Shown here piece after piece: positions 45,632 through 53,880 of a DNA stretch of 64,000 nt; the first letter of the stretch is position 1; each line of letters opens with the position of its first letter. The stretch lies in contig CAYFGQ010000004.1 of NCBI GenBank assembly GCA_964342525.1, positions 1-64,000 of the forward strand, in the 5' to 3' direction. The notes beneath the pieces are model-generated. The model saw only the letters and a list, made by a program, of their open reading frames with translations. It made no database searches and was not told the origin of the DNA. This DNA comes from G963676205 sp964342525 (GTDB lineage Bacteria > Campylobacterota > Campylobacteria > Campylobacterales > Arcobacteraceae). The position numbers were made by a program, and so were the translations under genes.

Positions 45632-46290
45632 TTTATTGTATATCCTAGATTTTTTATATTGTGTATATATGCCTCATCGAAGTTTTTATCTATTTTATTT
45701 CTTAGTCTATAGATATAAACTTTTACTAGATTACTTGCATTTGAGTAGTTCATATCCCAAACAGATTCTATGATCATACTTTCACTTACTATAGTGTTTT
45801 GATTTTGTAATAATATTTCAAGTATTGCAAACTCTTTTGCTGTAAGTTCAATATCTTTATCTTCTCTAGAAACAGTTTTTTTCAAAATATCTATTTTCAG
45901 ATCTTTAAATACTAATTGATTTGTTGTTTGATTGTTTCTTCTTTGAAGTACTCTAAGTCTAGCAAGTAGTTCTTTTAGTACAAAGGGTTTTGTCATATAG
46001 TCATCTGCACCACTATCAAGACCTTCAATAATATCTTCACTATCATCTTTTGCTGTAAGCATTAAAATAGGAGTAGTGATCTTATTTGATCTTAGCTCTT
46101 TACAAAGCTCTACACCATTTAAAAAAGGTATCATGATATCTAAGATAATAATATCATATATATTTGTAGTAGCAAGATAAAATCCTTCTCTTCCATCATG
46201 TGAAATATCTACACTATAACCTTGCTCTTTTAAGTCTTTTTGTAAAAAGTCAGTTATTTGTGGGTTGTCTTCTACTACTAATACTTTCAT
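45628..46290 (-). CDS. OmpR/PhoB-family response regulator
   Basis: 220 residues. Receiver: VLVVEDNPQITDFL acidic pair, phospho-acceptor Asp in IIILDIMIP, LTAKDD and the Lys of YMTKPF. C-terminal winged helix: FKDLKIDILKKTVSR ... LTAKEFAILEILL ... KVYIYRLRNKID. Likely binds the direct repeats upstream of the DUF5666 gene, which precedes it on the same strand. Confidence 0.93.
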   Translation of the reverse strand: MKVLVVEDNPQITDFLQKDLKEQGYSVDISHDGREGFYLATTNIYDIIILDIMIPFLNGVELCKELRSNKITTPILMLTAKDDSEDIIEGLDSGADDYMTKPFVLKELLARLRVLQRRNNQTTNQLVFKDLKIDILKKTVSREDKDIELTAKEFAILEILLQNQNTIVSESMIIESVWDMNYSNASNLVKVYIYRLRNKIDKNFDEAYIHNIKNLGYTIK

Positions 46291-46348
46291 AATACCTTCT
46301 ATTGTTTTATTATTATATAGTGCCTAAAAATTCATTAGTGAATCTTTA

Positions 46349-46705
46349 TTAGTCATCTTGTTGTATATCTAGGGCAGTGATTTTACCATTTTCTCTTTTT
46401 GCTAAAACTTCCACTTCATCACCCACTTTTATTTTATGCTCTGAGTGTGAAACAAAGGTATTGTCATCCACTATAACCTTTATTCCTGAAATGATCCAAG
46501 TACCAGATAGGTTATCTTTTGGTCTTTTTTCAACATCACCTTCAAATTCATAATTTGCATCTTTAAATTTTTCCATAAAAAATCTATCTTCTAAATAGCT
46601 TGATCCATGTTCATTATCATGGCATCTATCTTCATCTGCAAACGATGTCATTGGGATTAGGGCAAGTAATGCACCTGATAAAATTAATTTTTGTAAGTTT
46701 TTCAT
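46349..46705 (-). CDS. periplasmic DUF5666-like protein, probable target of the two-component system
   Basis: 118 residues. Signal peptide 1-23 (LILSGALLALIPMTSFA|D). The mature part has one OB-like repeat: GTWIISGIKVIVDDNTFV ... KVGDEVEVLAKRENGKITALDI, the DUF5666 pattern. A His/Asp/Glu-rich stretch follows the signal. It sits 58 bp upstream of the response regulator in the same direction, so the three probably form one operon sensing an envelope signal or metal. Confidence 0.75.
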   Translation of the reverse strand: MKNLQKLILSGALLALIPMTSFADEDRCHDNEHGSSYLEDRFFMEKFKDANYEFEGDVEKRPKDNLSGTWIISGIKVIVDDNTFVSHSEHKIKVGDEVEVLAKRENGKITALDIQQDD

Positions 46706-46747
46706 CTTATATCCTTTTTGTTTTGATAGTGTTATTTTAAAAGGCTG

Positions 46748-46778
46748 AAATGAAATACAAGTGAATTCAAAATGAAAT
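46748..46778 (-). promoter_or_regulatory. tandem ATTTCATTT operator for the response regulator
   Basis: On the minus strand, two direct copies of ATTTCATTT (46770-46778 and 46748-46756) start 22 bp apart, two helical turns, as OmpR/PhoB-type regulators bind. They lie about 45-75 bp before the DUF5666 start. Confidence 0.5.
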
Positions 46779-46795
46779 TTTATTCATTTTGGAAT

Positions 46796-47563
46796 TTATT
46801 TACTCCAAAATTTTAAAAAGTGGATAATTTCATCTTTTACATAAATATTTTGAGTAATATCGTGTTTAGTTTGGGGTAGGATTATCACCTTTGCATTTTT
46901 ATGTTGCATAAGTGCTTTTGTGCAGTGTCCATCTACTTCATGTTTTTCATTTGCTTTTGAATCGTTTGAGAAGAATTGATCATGAGTACCAATGATATTT
47001 AAAATAGGTTCATTCTTTTTGGCTCCTAGTTTAAAATCTCTTGAATAGTATCCATTTTCACATGAATAGGCTGTAATGATTCTAGCTTTAAATCTCCTCT
47101 TATCATAGGCTGCAGCTGCTAAACCACCCTCTGAATTTCCCATAAGAAATATTTGACTTTGATCTATAAAAGGGATCTCTTTTAGTTTTTCTAGATTGTA
47201 GTGGATCTCTGCTTGTCTTACTTTGTGTACCTTTTCATAGGTTTTGATTTTTTCATTTTCCCCATAGGTGGGTCTATCTTTTAGTTTGAAAGAGTTTGGG
47301 GCAAAAAATATAAAGCCAGTATTTTCTACTATCCATTTTCTATATGTTACACCCTTATTTAATCCAGCTGAGCCATGTATAAAAATAAGTAGAGGTAGTT
47401 TTTCATATGTTTTAAAATCTGGATATTTTTTTTTGAATTTATTAAGGCTTCCATAGTAGTTTTCTTTTAATCCACCAAAACCTTTTGGTAATCCTATATA
47501 GGCGTATTTAAAGGTATCTTTGAAGTTATCATATTTATTTAGTGTTTTTAGTATCTCTTTCAT
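46796..47563 (-). CDS. alpha/beta hydrolase (dienelactone hydrolase-like)
   Basis: 255 residues. PLLIFIHGSAGLNKGVTY is the oxyanion region, MGNSEGGLAAAAYDKR carries the nucleophile Ser, NIIGTHDQFFSN the Asp and PQTKHDITQ the His. Substrate unknown. No signal peptide. Transcribed toward the DUF5666 operon. Confidence 0.8.
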   Translation of the reverse strand: MKEILKTLNKYDNFKDTFKYAYIGLPKGFGGLKENYYGSLNKFKKKYPDFKTYEKLPLLIFIHGSAGLNKGVTYRKWIVENTGFIFFAPNSFKLKDRPTYGENEKIKTYEKVHKVRQAEIHYNLEKLKEIPFIDQSQIFLMGNSEGGLAAAAYDKRRFKARIITAYSCENGYYSRDFKLGAKKNEPILNIIGTHDQFFSNDSKANEKHEVDGHCTKALMQHKNAKVIILPQTKHDITQNIYVKDEIIHFLKFWSK

Positions 47564-47630
47564 TTTGAAAGTCTAACAAAAAATATTTAAATTAATATTT
47601 CTAGCTAAGACTATTTAATAAATCATTGGA

Positions 47631-47636
47631 TATAAT
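47631..47636 (+). promoter_or_regulatory. -10 box for the 57-residue ORF, possibly leaderless
   Basis: TATAAT ends 6 bases before the ATG at 47643; no ribosome site lies between. Confidence 0.5.
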
Positions 47637-47642
47637 CCGCGT

Positions 47643-47816
47643 ATGAAAAACTTAAGAGGTTATAAAAAAAGGTATTTTAAGCTATCTACTATAGCTATGT
47701 ATTCTACACTACTTACACTTTGCAAAGAGCAGAGTAATTTCGTGTACCATAAAAAAGCCTTTGAGTATGATCCTCTAAATAAAGACCCTCCTGTTTCTAC
47801 TTTTTGTAAAATTTAA
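47643..47816 (+). CDS. small 57-residue hypothetical protein
   Basis: The product starts MKNLRGYKKRYFKL, has a short moderately hydrophobic segment (STIAMYSTLLTLC) and ends with DPPVSTFCKI. I do not recognise it. Support is an immediately adjacent TATAAT box and an open frame of normal codon use. It lies 53 bp before cbiK on the same strand and may be cotranscribed. A leader peptide or a short membrane protein are both possible. Confidence 0.45.
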   Translation: MKNLRGYKKRYFKLSTIAMYSTLLTLCKEQSNFVYHKKAFEYDPLNKDPPVSTFCKI

Positions 47817-47869
47817 TCACTAATATTAGAATATGACATAAAGGTCATAAGAACAAAAAGGAAAATCCT

Positions 47870-48691
47870 ATGGATAAAAGATTTAGACATTATAATAAAG
47901 ACCTAGCGATAGTGCTATCTTGTTTTGGCTCAGTTGTGGAGCAACAAAAGTATATAAGATTAAAAGAGTTTGTTGAATCAAAGTTTGAAGCAGCAGATCT
48001 GTTTACCGCATTTCAATCAAGAATGGTAATTAAAAAATTAGCTAAAAATGGTGAAGAGTATAAAACCCTTACTCAAACACTAGCAGATGTGGATGCTTTA
48101 GGGTATAAAAGAGTTGTGGTAGTTTCTATTAACCTTTTCCCTACTGATGAGCATCAACTTGTAAAGAGAATAGCTGATGGATTCAATACTTTTAGTGAGT
48201 CTTATATCAAAATAACTGATGCTATTTTTAATAAAACAAAATATACTACAAAAGCACTACAGGCTATAAGCGATAAATTTAAAAGTGAAGATACTGCAAA
48301 TCTATTTATTATCCATGGTACACCAAAGCTAGAGACTATTGGAACCGCATCTATTGATTATGCTGGAGGGTTTTTATCCAAGATAGCTAAAAGAAATCAC
48401 TTTTGTTCTTTGGAGGGGGCTTATCCTTTCCATGCTGTTAAAGATTCTATTATTGAAGAGATTAAAGATAAAGGTTTTAAAAAAGTAAAAGTTATTCCTT
48501 TATTACTTGTAAGTGGAAACCATTTCGATAATGATGCAGTAGAGATACAAGAAGCTATGGATGGCTATTTTGAAACAAGTATCGCTATGGATGGTGGTGA
48601 GAAGTTTGCATTGATTGAGGAAGATTATATCTTAGATATTATAGTAGCTGAGATAAAAGAAGAGATAAAGAAAACGGAAATCAATAAATGA
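47870..48691 (+). CDS. cbiK: anaerobic cobaltochelatase
   Basis: 273 residues. Metal-binding residues aligned with CbiK are His149 (IIHGTPKLE), Glu182 (CSLEGAYPF) and His218 (LLVSGNHFDND). Inserts cobalt into sirohydrochlorin (factor II), the first step of the cobalt-early route. It leads the plus-strand operon and overlaps the DUF4198 gene by ATGA. No signal peptide, so cytoplasmic. Confidence 0.9.
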   Translation: MDKRFRHYNKDLAIVLSCFGSVVEQQKYIRLKEFVESKFEAADLFTAFQSRMVIKKLAKNGEEYKTLTQTLADVDALGYKRVVVVSINLFPTDEHQLVKRIADGFNTFSESYIKITDAIFNKTKYTTKALQAISDKFKSEDTANLFIIHGTPKLETIGTASIDYAGGFLSKIAKRNHFCSLEGAYPFHAVKDSIIEEIKDKGFKKVKVIPLLLVSGNHFDNDAVEIQEAMDGYFETSIAMDGGEKFALIEEDYILDIIVAEIKEEIKKTEINK

Positions 48692-49479
48692 GAAAACTAT
48701 TAACAACACTAACAGCAACGACAATTTTAACAACAAGTGCATTAGCACACTTTCAAATGGTTTATACACCAGATACAGCCCTTACAAAGGGTAAAACAAT
48801 TGAATTAAAACATGTATTTACACATCCATTTGCAGATGAACATACAATGGATATGGCAGGTGTAGAAGAGTTTTATGTGATCAATAAAGGTAAAAAGAAA
48901 GATCTAAAAGATACTTTAAAACCAATTGTATGGAAGGGTAATCACAACTCAGGAAAAGCCTTTACATCAAAATATAAAGCAAGAAGAATGGGTGATCATC
49001 TAATGATAGTAACACCAACACCATATTATGAAGCAAATGAAGATGTATATATCCAACAAATCACAAAAACAGTGATCAATGTAGCAGGAACACCAACAGA
49101 TTGGGATAGTGAACTTGGTCTAAAAGCTGAGATTGTACCATTAACTAAACCATATTCTATTTGGGAAGGTGGGAGTTTTACAGGTATAGTAAAATCAAAT
49201 GGTAAGCCAGTACCTTATGCAGAGATTGAAGTTGAGTATCTAAATAATGTACCTGATATGAAAGCAAATGCAATGGGGAAAAACATATATGAAGCACCAC
49301 AAGATTCATTTGTAACGATGGGAATTAAAGCAAATAAAGATGGTGAGTTTACATTTGCTTTACCAAAAGCTGGATTCTGGGGATTTTGTGCTTTAGGTGT
49401 AGGATCTGACACAGAATATAAAGGTAAAGAGCTTAGTCAAGATGCTGTAATCTGGGTTGAAGCTAAGCCTATGAAATAA
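48688..49479 (+). CDS. periplasmic DUF4198 protein of the Ni/Co transporter (NikK-like)
   Basis: 263 residues. Signal peptide 1-20 ending SALA|HFQ, leaving an N-terminal His as in metal-binding DUF4198 proteins. Pattern HFQMVYTPD ... HPFADEHTMDM and IWEGGSFTGIVKSNGKPVP ... ADGEF-like end fits the family. NikK components accompany NikMQO-type energy-coupling transporters; here directly before cbiM. Confidence 0.8.
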   Translation: MRKLLTTLTATTILTTSALAHFQMVYTPDTALTKGKTIELKHVFTHPFADEHTMDMAGVEEFYVINKGKKKDLKDTLKPIVWKGNHNSGKAFTSKYKARRMGDHLMIVTPTPYYEANEDVYIQQITKTVINVAGTPTDWDSELGLKAEIVPLTKPYSIWEGGSFTGIVKSNGKPVPYAEIEVEYLNNVPDMKANAMGKNIYEAPQDSFVTMGIKANKDGEFTFALPKAGFWGFCALGVGSDTEYKGKELSQDAVIWVEAKPMK

Positions 49480-49481
49480 TC

Positions 49482-50072
49482 ATGCATATTAGTGAAGGAG
49501 TATTATCAACGGGAATCATAGTCGCATCTGCTGCGACTTTGATCCCTTTGATAGCAAATAGTGTAAGAAAACTACAATATGAGGATATCTCAAAAGTGGC
49601 ACTTTTAAGTGCTTTATTTTTTGTGGTATCTACTATCCATTTACCAATTGGAGTGACGAGTGTACACTTTATGATGCTTGGTATGATAGGTATTATGCTT
49701 GGTTGGCATAGTTTTACTGCACTTTTGATAGCTTTATTATTACAAGCTTTATTGATAGGTTTTGGTGGTATTACATCTCTGGCTGTAAATACATTAAATA
49801 CAGGAATAGGGGCACTCTCAGGATTTTATCTATTTAAAATATTAAAAGATAGATTACCATTTGTAGTGACATCTTTTATAGTGGGATTTGTGCCTATTGT
49901 ATTAGCCTCTATAGGTATTGCTGTAGCATTGATGTTTAGTAATGATGACTTTATCACTGTAGCAAAAACTGCACTTTTAGCACATTTGCCTCTTGCTTTT
50001 GTTGAGGGTGTGATTATGGTGTTTTTATTTAAAACACTTCAAAAGTATCAAATCAAAGGTTTAGATATATGA
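49482..50072 (+). CDS. cbiM: cobalt/nickel ECF transporter substrate-binding membrane subunit
   Basis: 196 residues. MHISEGVLS gives the conserved His2 N-terminus that coordinates the metal; GVTSVHFMMLGMIGIMLGW and ALLLQALLIGFGGITSLAVNTLN are CbiM/NikM motifs. Six to seven helices. Cobalt is inferred from operon context. Confidence 0.92.
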   Translation: MHISEGVLSTGIIVASAATLIPLIANSVRKLQYEDISKVALLSALFFVVSTIHLPIGVTSVHFMMLGMIGIMLGWHSFTALLIALLLQALLIGFGGITSLAVNTLNTGIGALSGFYLFKILKDRLPFVVTSFIVGFVPIVLASIGIAVALMFSNDDFITVAKTALLAHLPLAFVEGVIMVFLFKTLQKYQIKGLDI

Positions 50073-50584
50073 AAATTTTAATGATATTTTTATTTCCTTT
50101 TATGTTATTTGCACACTCTTTAAGTGTAACAGCATCTTATGAAGATGGTGAGCTTTTTATAGAGTCTTATTTTGGTGATGGTAATCCTTGTAAAGGGTGT
50201 GTATTTAGTTTAAAAAAAGATGGAAATGAGCTGTTTAAAAATATCTTAGATGATGATGGAGTGTTTGAACAGGCTTTAGATGCAAAACCACCTTTTGACA
50301 TTCATATCAATGGTGGTATGGGTCACTGGGCAGATGTGAAAATAGATGGAAGTGAAATGGGTGAAAAATCTGATACTATGGCTAGTGGTAGTGCTACTAT
50401 GAATAGTATAGATGAAACAAAAATAAGACAGATCATAAGAAGTGAGCTAAATAAACAAAATAGCAAGATAGAATCTATGATCGAAAAAAATAAATCAAAT
50501 CTAGAAAAGATGTTGGTTGGTCTTGGATATATATTAGGAATATTTGGTATATGGCAGCTATTTATGAAGCGTCAAAAAAAGTAG
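50069..50584 (+). CDS. NikL/CbiN-like small transporter component
   Basis: 171 residues. Signal peptide ending MLFAHSLS, again leaving an N-terminal His; a Cys pair GNPCKGCVF; a linker; a coiled segment (IIRSELNKQNSKIESMIEKNKSN); and one C-terminal helix. This is the NikL layout, the additional component of NikMNQO/NikKLMQO systems. ATGA overlap with cbiM and 34-base overlap with cbiQ. Confidence 0.75.
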   Translation: MKILMIFLFPFMLFAHSLSVTASYEDGELFIESYFGDGNPCKGCVFSLKKDGNELFKNILDDDGVFEQALDAKPPFDIHINGGMGHWADVKIDGSEMGEKSDTMASGSATMNSIDETKIRQIIRSELNKQNSKIESMIEKNKSNLEKMLVGLGYILGIFGIWQLFMKRQKK

Positions 50585-51216
50585 ACTATTCTGTAGCTTT
50601 AATCTCTATATTTATTTATAGTTTTTTTATAGCTACTATAAAAGAGATAAGTTTACTACTTTTTATCCCTATTTTAGTACAAGCTTTTATTCTAAGGATA
50701 GATTTTAAAAAGGTATTTAAAAAAGTATTAAAGGTAAACCTTTTTATTGGGATTACATTTTTGATACTTTTTTTAGAAGAAAAAGTTGAATTAGCTTGGC
50801 TTGTTTTTATAAGAGCCAATCTAATTCTTTGGTATACTCTTAGCTTTGATTTTAATGGCTTTACTTTATATAAGGCACTAAATAATCTAAAGATATCAAA
50901 TAAATTTTCTTTGGTATTGTTTTTTACTGTGAAGTATATAGAGATACTATTTGAAGAGGCTAAAAGATTAAAAGATGCAATTTTTATACGTGGATTTAAA
51001 GCGAAGTTTGAATTAAACTCTTTAAAGGTGTATGCAAATTTGATATCTTTTTTACTTTTTAAAACTGTTAGTAAATTAAATACTGTAGAGGATCTGATAG
51101 TTTTAAGATGTAAAGATGGATGTTTAATGCCATCAAGACAAATAGAAGTAAAACTAAATGAGATAGTACTTCTTTCAACAATATTAGGAGTAATTATTGC
51201 CTATTATTTTAGATAA
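50551..51216 (+). CDS. cbiQ: ECF transporter transmembrane subunit
   Basis: 221 residues, about six helices. EAKRLKDAIFIRGFKAKF contains the A-R-G-type coupling motif that contacts the ATPases. Start ATG 50551 lies inside the nikL-like gene. T component of the cobalt/nickel importer. Confidence 0.82.
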   Translation: MAAIYEASKKVDYSVALISIFIYSFFIATIKEISLLLFIPILVQAFILRIDFKKVFKKVLKVNLFIGITFLILFLEEKVELAWLVFIRANLILWYTLSFDFNGFTLYKALNNLKISNKFSLVLFFTVKYIEILFEEAKRLKDAIFIRGFKAKFELNSLKVYANLISFLLFKTVSKLNTVEDLIVLRCKDGCLMPSRQIEVKLNEIVLLSTILGVIIAYYFR

Positions 51217-51829
51217 TATAAAAACAGATATCTTCTCAAATATCTCACTAAAATTAAATGAGGGTGAGAAGATAGCTATTATAGGTGAAAATGGTATAGG
51301 AAAAACCACATTTTTGCGTACACTTATGGGGCTAGTTCCTTTTGAGGGTGAGATGCAAATACTAGATACTAAACTAAAAGAGAAAAAAGATTTTAGGGCT
51401 GTATATGGTGAGCTAGGATATCTTTTTCAAGATAGTGATGATAGTTTTATAGCACCTAGTGTACAAGAGGAGATAGCATTTTCTCAGTATAATAAAACAG
51501 GTGATTTTGAAGAGGCTATGAATAGGGCTGGAAAACTTTTAAATGCTTTTAAAATAGAACATATAAAAGATAAAGTACCTATAAAACTCTCAGGTGGGCA
51601 AAAAAGGATAGTATCAATAGCTGCTGTGATGGCACATGATCCAAAGATATTACTTTTGGATGAACCAAGTAATCACCTAGATACAAATGTATCTTTATTG
51701 GTATTAGAAAAACTAAAAGAGTTCAAAGGAAGTATAATAATGGTCGCACACGATATTGAGTTTGCAAAAAATATTGTAGATAAATTTTATAAACTAGACA
51801 GTAATGGTTTAAAGGAGATAGATGTCTAA
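51197..51829 (+). CDS. cbiO: ECF transporter ATPase
   Basis: 210 residues from TTG 51197 with TAGGAG 6-7 bases upstream. Walker A GENGIGKTT, Q-loop YLFQDSDDSFIAPSV, signature KLSGGQKRI, Walker B ILLLDEPSNHLD and switch VAHDIEF. Energises cobalt uptake with CbiQ and CbiM. Overlaps cbiQ and cbiL. Confidence 0.92.
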   Translation: MPIILDNIKTDIFSNISLKLNEGEKIAIIGENGIGKTTFLRTLMGLVPFEGEMQILDTKLKEKKDFRAVYGELGYLFQDSDDSFIAPSVQEEIAFSQYNKTGDFEEAMNRAGKLLNAFKIEHIKDKVPIKLSGGQKRIVSIAAVMAHDPKILLLDEPSNHLDTNVSLLVLEKLKEFKGSIIMVAHDIEFAKNIVDKFYKLDSNGLKEIDV

Positions 51830-52487
51830 AAAACTTTATATGGTCTCACTTGGTCCGGGTGACCATGAGCTTATCACTTTAAAGGCACTAAAAGCACTAC
51901 AAAATAGTGATGCTATAGTAGTACCAACAAAATCAAGTGATAATAGCTTCACAAGATCAATGACCCACAAAATAGTATCAAAACTTATGGATGAATTTGG
52001 TTTTGATAAGCCACTTATTCCTATGTATTCACCTATGAATTTTAAACATGAGGATTGGCAAAGACAGGCAAATATTATAATCGATAGTTTAGCAGATTAT
52101 GATAATGTATCATTTGTAACACTTGGTGATAGTGGAGTTTATAGCTCTGTTTATTATCTATATGAATTATTTTCAAATGATATTCAAGACTACACAGAAG
52201 TGATTCCTGGGGTGACTTCTTTTTCTCAAAGCTCAGCCTTAGTAAAAAAACCAATTTGTTTAGGTGATAGTGGATTTGAAGTGATTCCATTAATTGGGAA
52301 AGAAGTACCAAAAACTACTGTTTATATGAGACCAAAAGTTGGACTAGATACTAAAGAGATAGAAGAGCAAGGTGATATATATACCTTTGAAAATCTAAAC
52401 TATAAAAATCAAAATATTATAGAGGGTAAAAAATCTATTGTAGATAGATATATGACCTTATTTATCGATTTTTTTAAAAGTAAATAA
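51822..52487 (+). CDS. cbiL: cobalt-precorrin-2 C20-methyltransferase
   Basis: 221 residues. LYMVSLGPGDHELITLKALKAL, AIVVPTKSSDNS, VSFVTLGDSGVYSSVYYL and VIPGVTSFSQSSALVKKPI match CbiL/CobI. It methylates C20 right after cobalt insertion, hence its place in the operon with cbiK. Overlaps bluB by one base. Confidence 0.93.
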   Translation: MSKKLYMVSLGPGDHELITLKALKALQNSDAIVVPTKSSDNSFTRSMTHKIVSKLMDEFGFDKPLIPMYSPMNFKHEDWQRQANIIIDSLADYDNVSFVTLGDSGVYSSVYYLYELFSNDIQDYTEVIPGVTSFSQSSALVKKPICLGDSGFEVIPLIGKEVPKTTVYMRPKVGLDTKEIEEQGDIYTFENLNYKNQNIIEGKKSIVDRYMTLFIDFFKSK

Positions 52488-53110
52488 TGAAGAGATTTTC
52501 AAAAAAAGAGGTAGATACCCTAAAGCAGATTATGCTTTCTCGCCGTGATGTACGGGGAAATAGATTTATAGATAAAAAGATCAAAAACAAAGTACTTGAA
52601 GAGATATTAGCAGCAGCAAATTGTGCACCATCTGTTGGTTTTTCTCAGCCTTGGAAGTTTTTAATCATAAAAGATAAAGATATCAGGTCTAAAATATATA
52701 AAGACTTTGTAAAAGAAAACAATAAAGCAAAAAAGATATTCAAAGATAAAAGTTTATACAAAGACTTAAAACTTGAGGGGATAAAAGAATCCTATATAAA
52801 TATAGCAGTGTTTTATAAAAAGCCTACGAAAAAGATACTTGGACAAACCTCCCAAAAGAAAATGGGTGAATATAGTGTAGTGTGTGCCATAGAAAACCTT
52901 TGGCTTATGGCTAGAGCTTTAGGCGTAGGTGTAGGTTGGGTGAGTATCCTAAAACCAAAGAGAGTGAAAAAGATACTTGGAGTTGGTAAAGATCATAAGC
53001 TTATAGGATATCTTACTTTAGGATATGTGGATCAGTTTTTAGATAAGCCAGAACTAGAGACTTTAGGGTGGGAAAAGAAAAAGTCCATAAAAGATATACA
53101 GGTGATTTAG
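52487..53110 (+). CDS. bluB: 5,6-dimethylbenzimidazole synthase
   Basis: 207 residues. LSRRDVRGNRF is the BluB signature in the nitroreductase-like fold, with NCAPSVGFSQPWKFLII (FMN site) and ALGVGVGWVSILKP. It breaks reduced FMN with O2 to make the lower ligand DMB, so the organism likely makes true cobalamin and meets oxygen. Confidence 0.92.
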   Translation: MKRFSKKEVDTLKQIMLSRRDVRGNRFIDKKIKNKVLEEILAAANCAPSVGFSQPWKFLIIKDKDIRSKIYKDFVKENNKAKKIFKDKSLYKDLKLEGIKESYINIAVFYKKPTKKILGQTSQKKMGEYSVVCAIENLWLMARALGVGVGWVSILKPKRVKKILGVGKDHKLIGYLTLGYVDQFLDKPELETLGWEKKKSIKDIQVI

Positions 53111-53880
53111 TGGGTGTAAAAACTAAGCTTCAAATAGAAGATATAAAACCTTTTTTTGATGTAGATAAGTTAACACCTACTATTAATGGTATTAGTGATA
53201 CTGTATATATTTTAGATGATAAATATATTTTAAAACTATTTGAGAATTCCTCTTTAGACTCTTTGAATGAAGAGAAAAAACTATTGGATCTTTGTTCACC
53301 TCTTCCTATTTCAAAAATCATAAAAGAGCCATTTTTTATAAAAGAAAAACCAGTTTTGATTTATGAAAAATGTATGGGTGAAAGTTTAGAAAAAATAGAT
53401 ATAAACTCAATAAAACAAATAGGAAAGTTTTTAAAAGAGTTTCATTCTCTTACAAAAAATGAAATAAGCTCAAATACAAATCTTTTTGAAAAATCTAGAG
53501 TTCAAAAACTTATAGATAAAAGTGGAAATAAAGAGTTTCAAATTATATTTGATAGCTTAGATATAGAGCTAAAAAATGATGGTATCATCCATGGTGATTT
53601 ATTTATAGATAATGCAACATTTATAGATAATAAGCTTTCATGTGTATTTGATTTTGGTGAAGCTTGTAATGGGGACTTTATCTTTGATCTTGCAGTTATT
53701 GCTCTATCTTGGTGTGAGAGTGAAGAAGAGTATCAGATACTATTAGATTCTTATGGACTAGATATAGATATGGATAGATTTATAAAATATATCAAATATG
53801 GTATGCTTTATTATTCTATCACTAGATATTTAGCTAGTAGGGATTATGAGAGTTTATTAAAAAGGTGTAAAGAGATATGA
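53110..53880 (+). CDS. APH-fold small-molecule kinase, candidate L-threonine kinase
   Basis: 256 residues from GTG 53110 (TAGTG overlap with bluB, AGGTGA upstream); a GTG at 53068 would overlap bluB by 43 bases. Aminoglycoside-phosphotransferase/choline-kinase fold: Lys42 (YILKLFE), catalytic loop HGDLFIDN (His161, Asp163, Asn168), metal Asp181 in FDFGEA. It lies directly between bluB and cobD with overlaps on both sides. CobD needs L-threonine O-3-phosphate, normally made by the unrelated GHMP kinase PduX, which is not seen here. Replacement of PduX is inference from context. Confidence 0.75.
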   Translation: MGVKTKLQIEDIKPFFDVDKLTPTINGISDTVYILDDKYILKLFENSSLDSLNEEKKLLDLCSPLPISKIIKEPFFIKEKPVLIYEKCMGESLEKIDINSIKQIGKFLKEFHSLTKNEISSNTNLFEKSRVQKLIDKSGNKEFQIIFDSLDIELKNDGIIHGDLFIDNATFIDNKLSCVFDFGEACNGDFIFDLAVIALSWCESEEEYQILLDSYGLDIDMDRFIKYIKYGMLYYSITRYLASRDYESLLKRCKEI

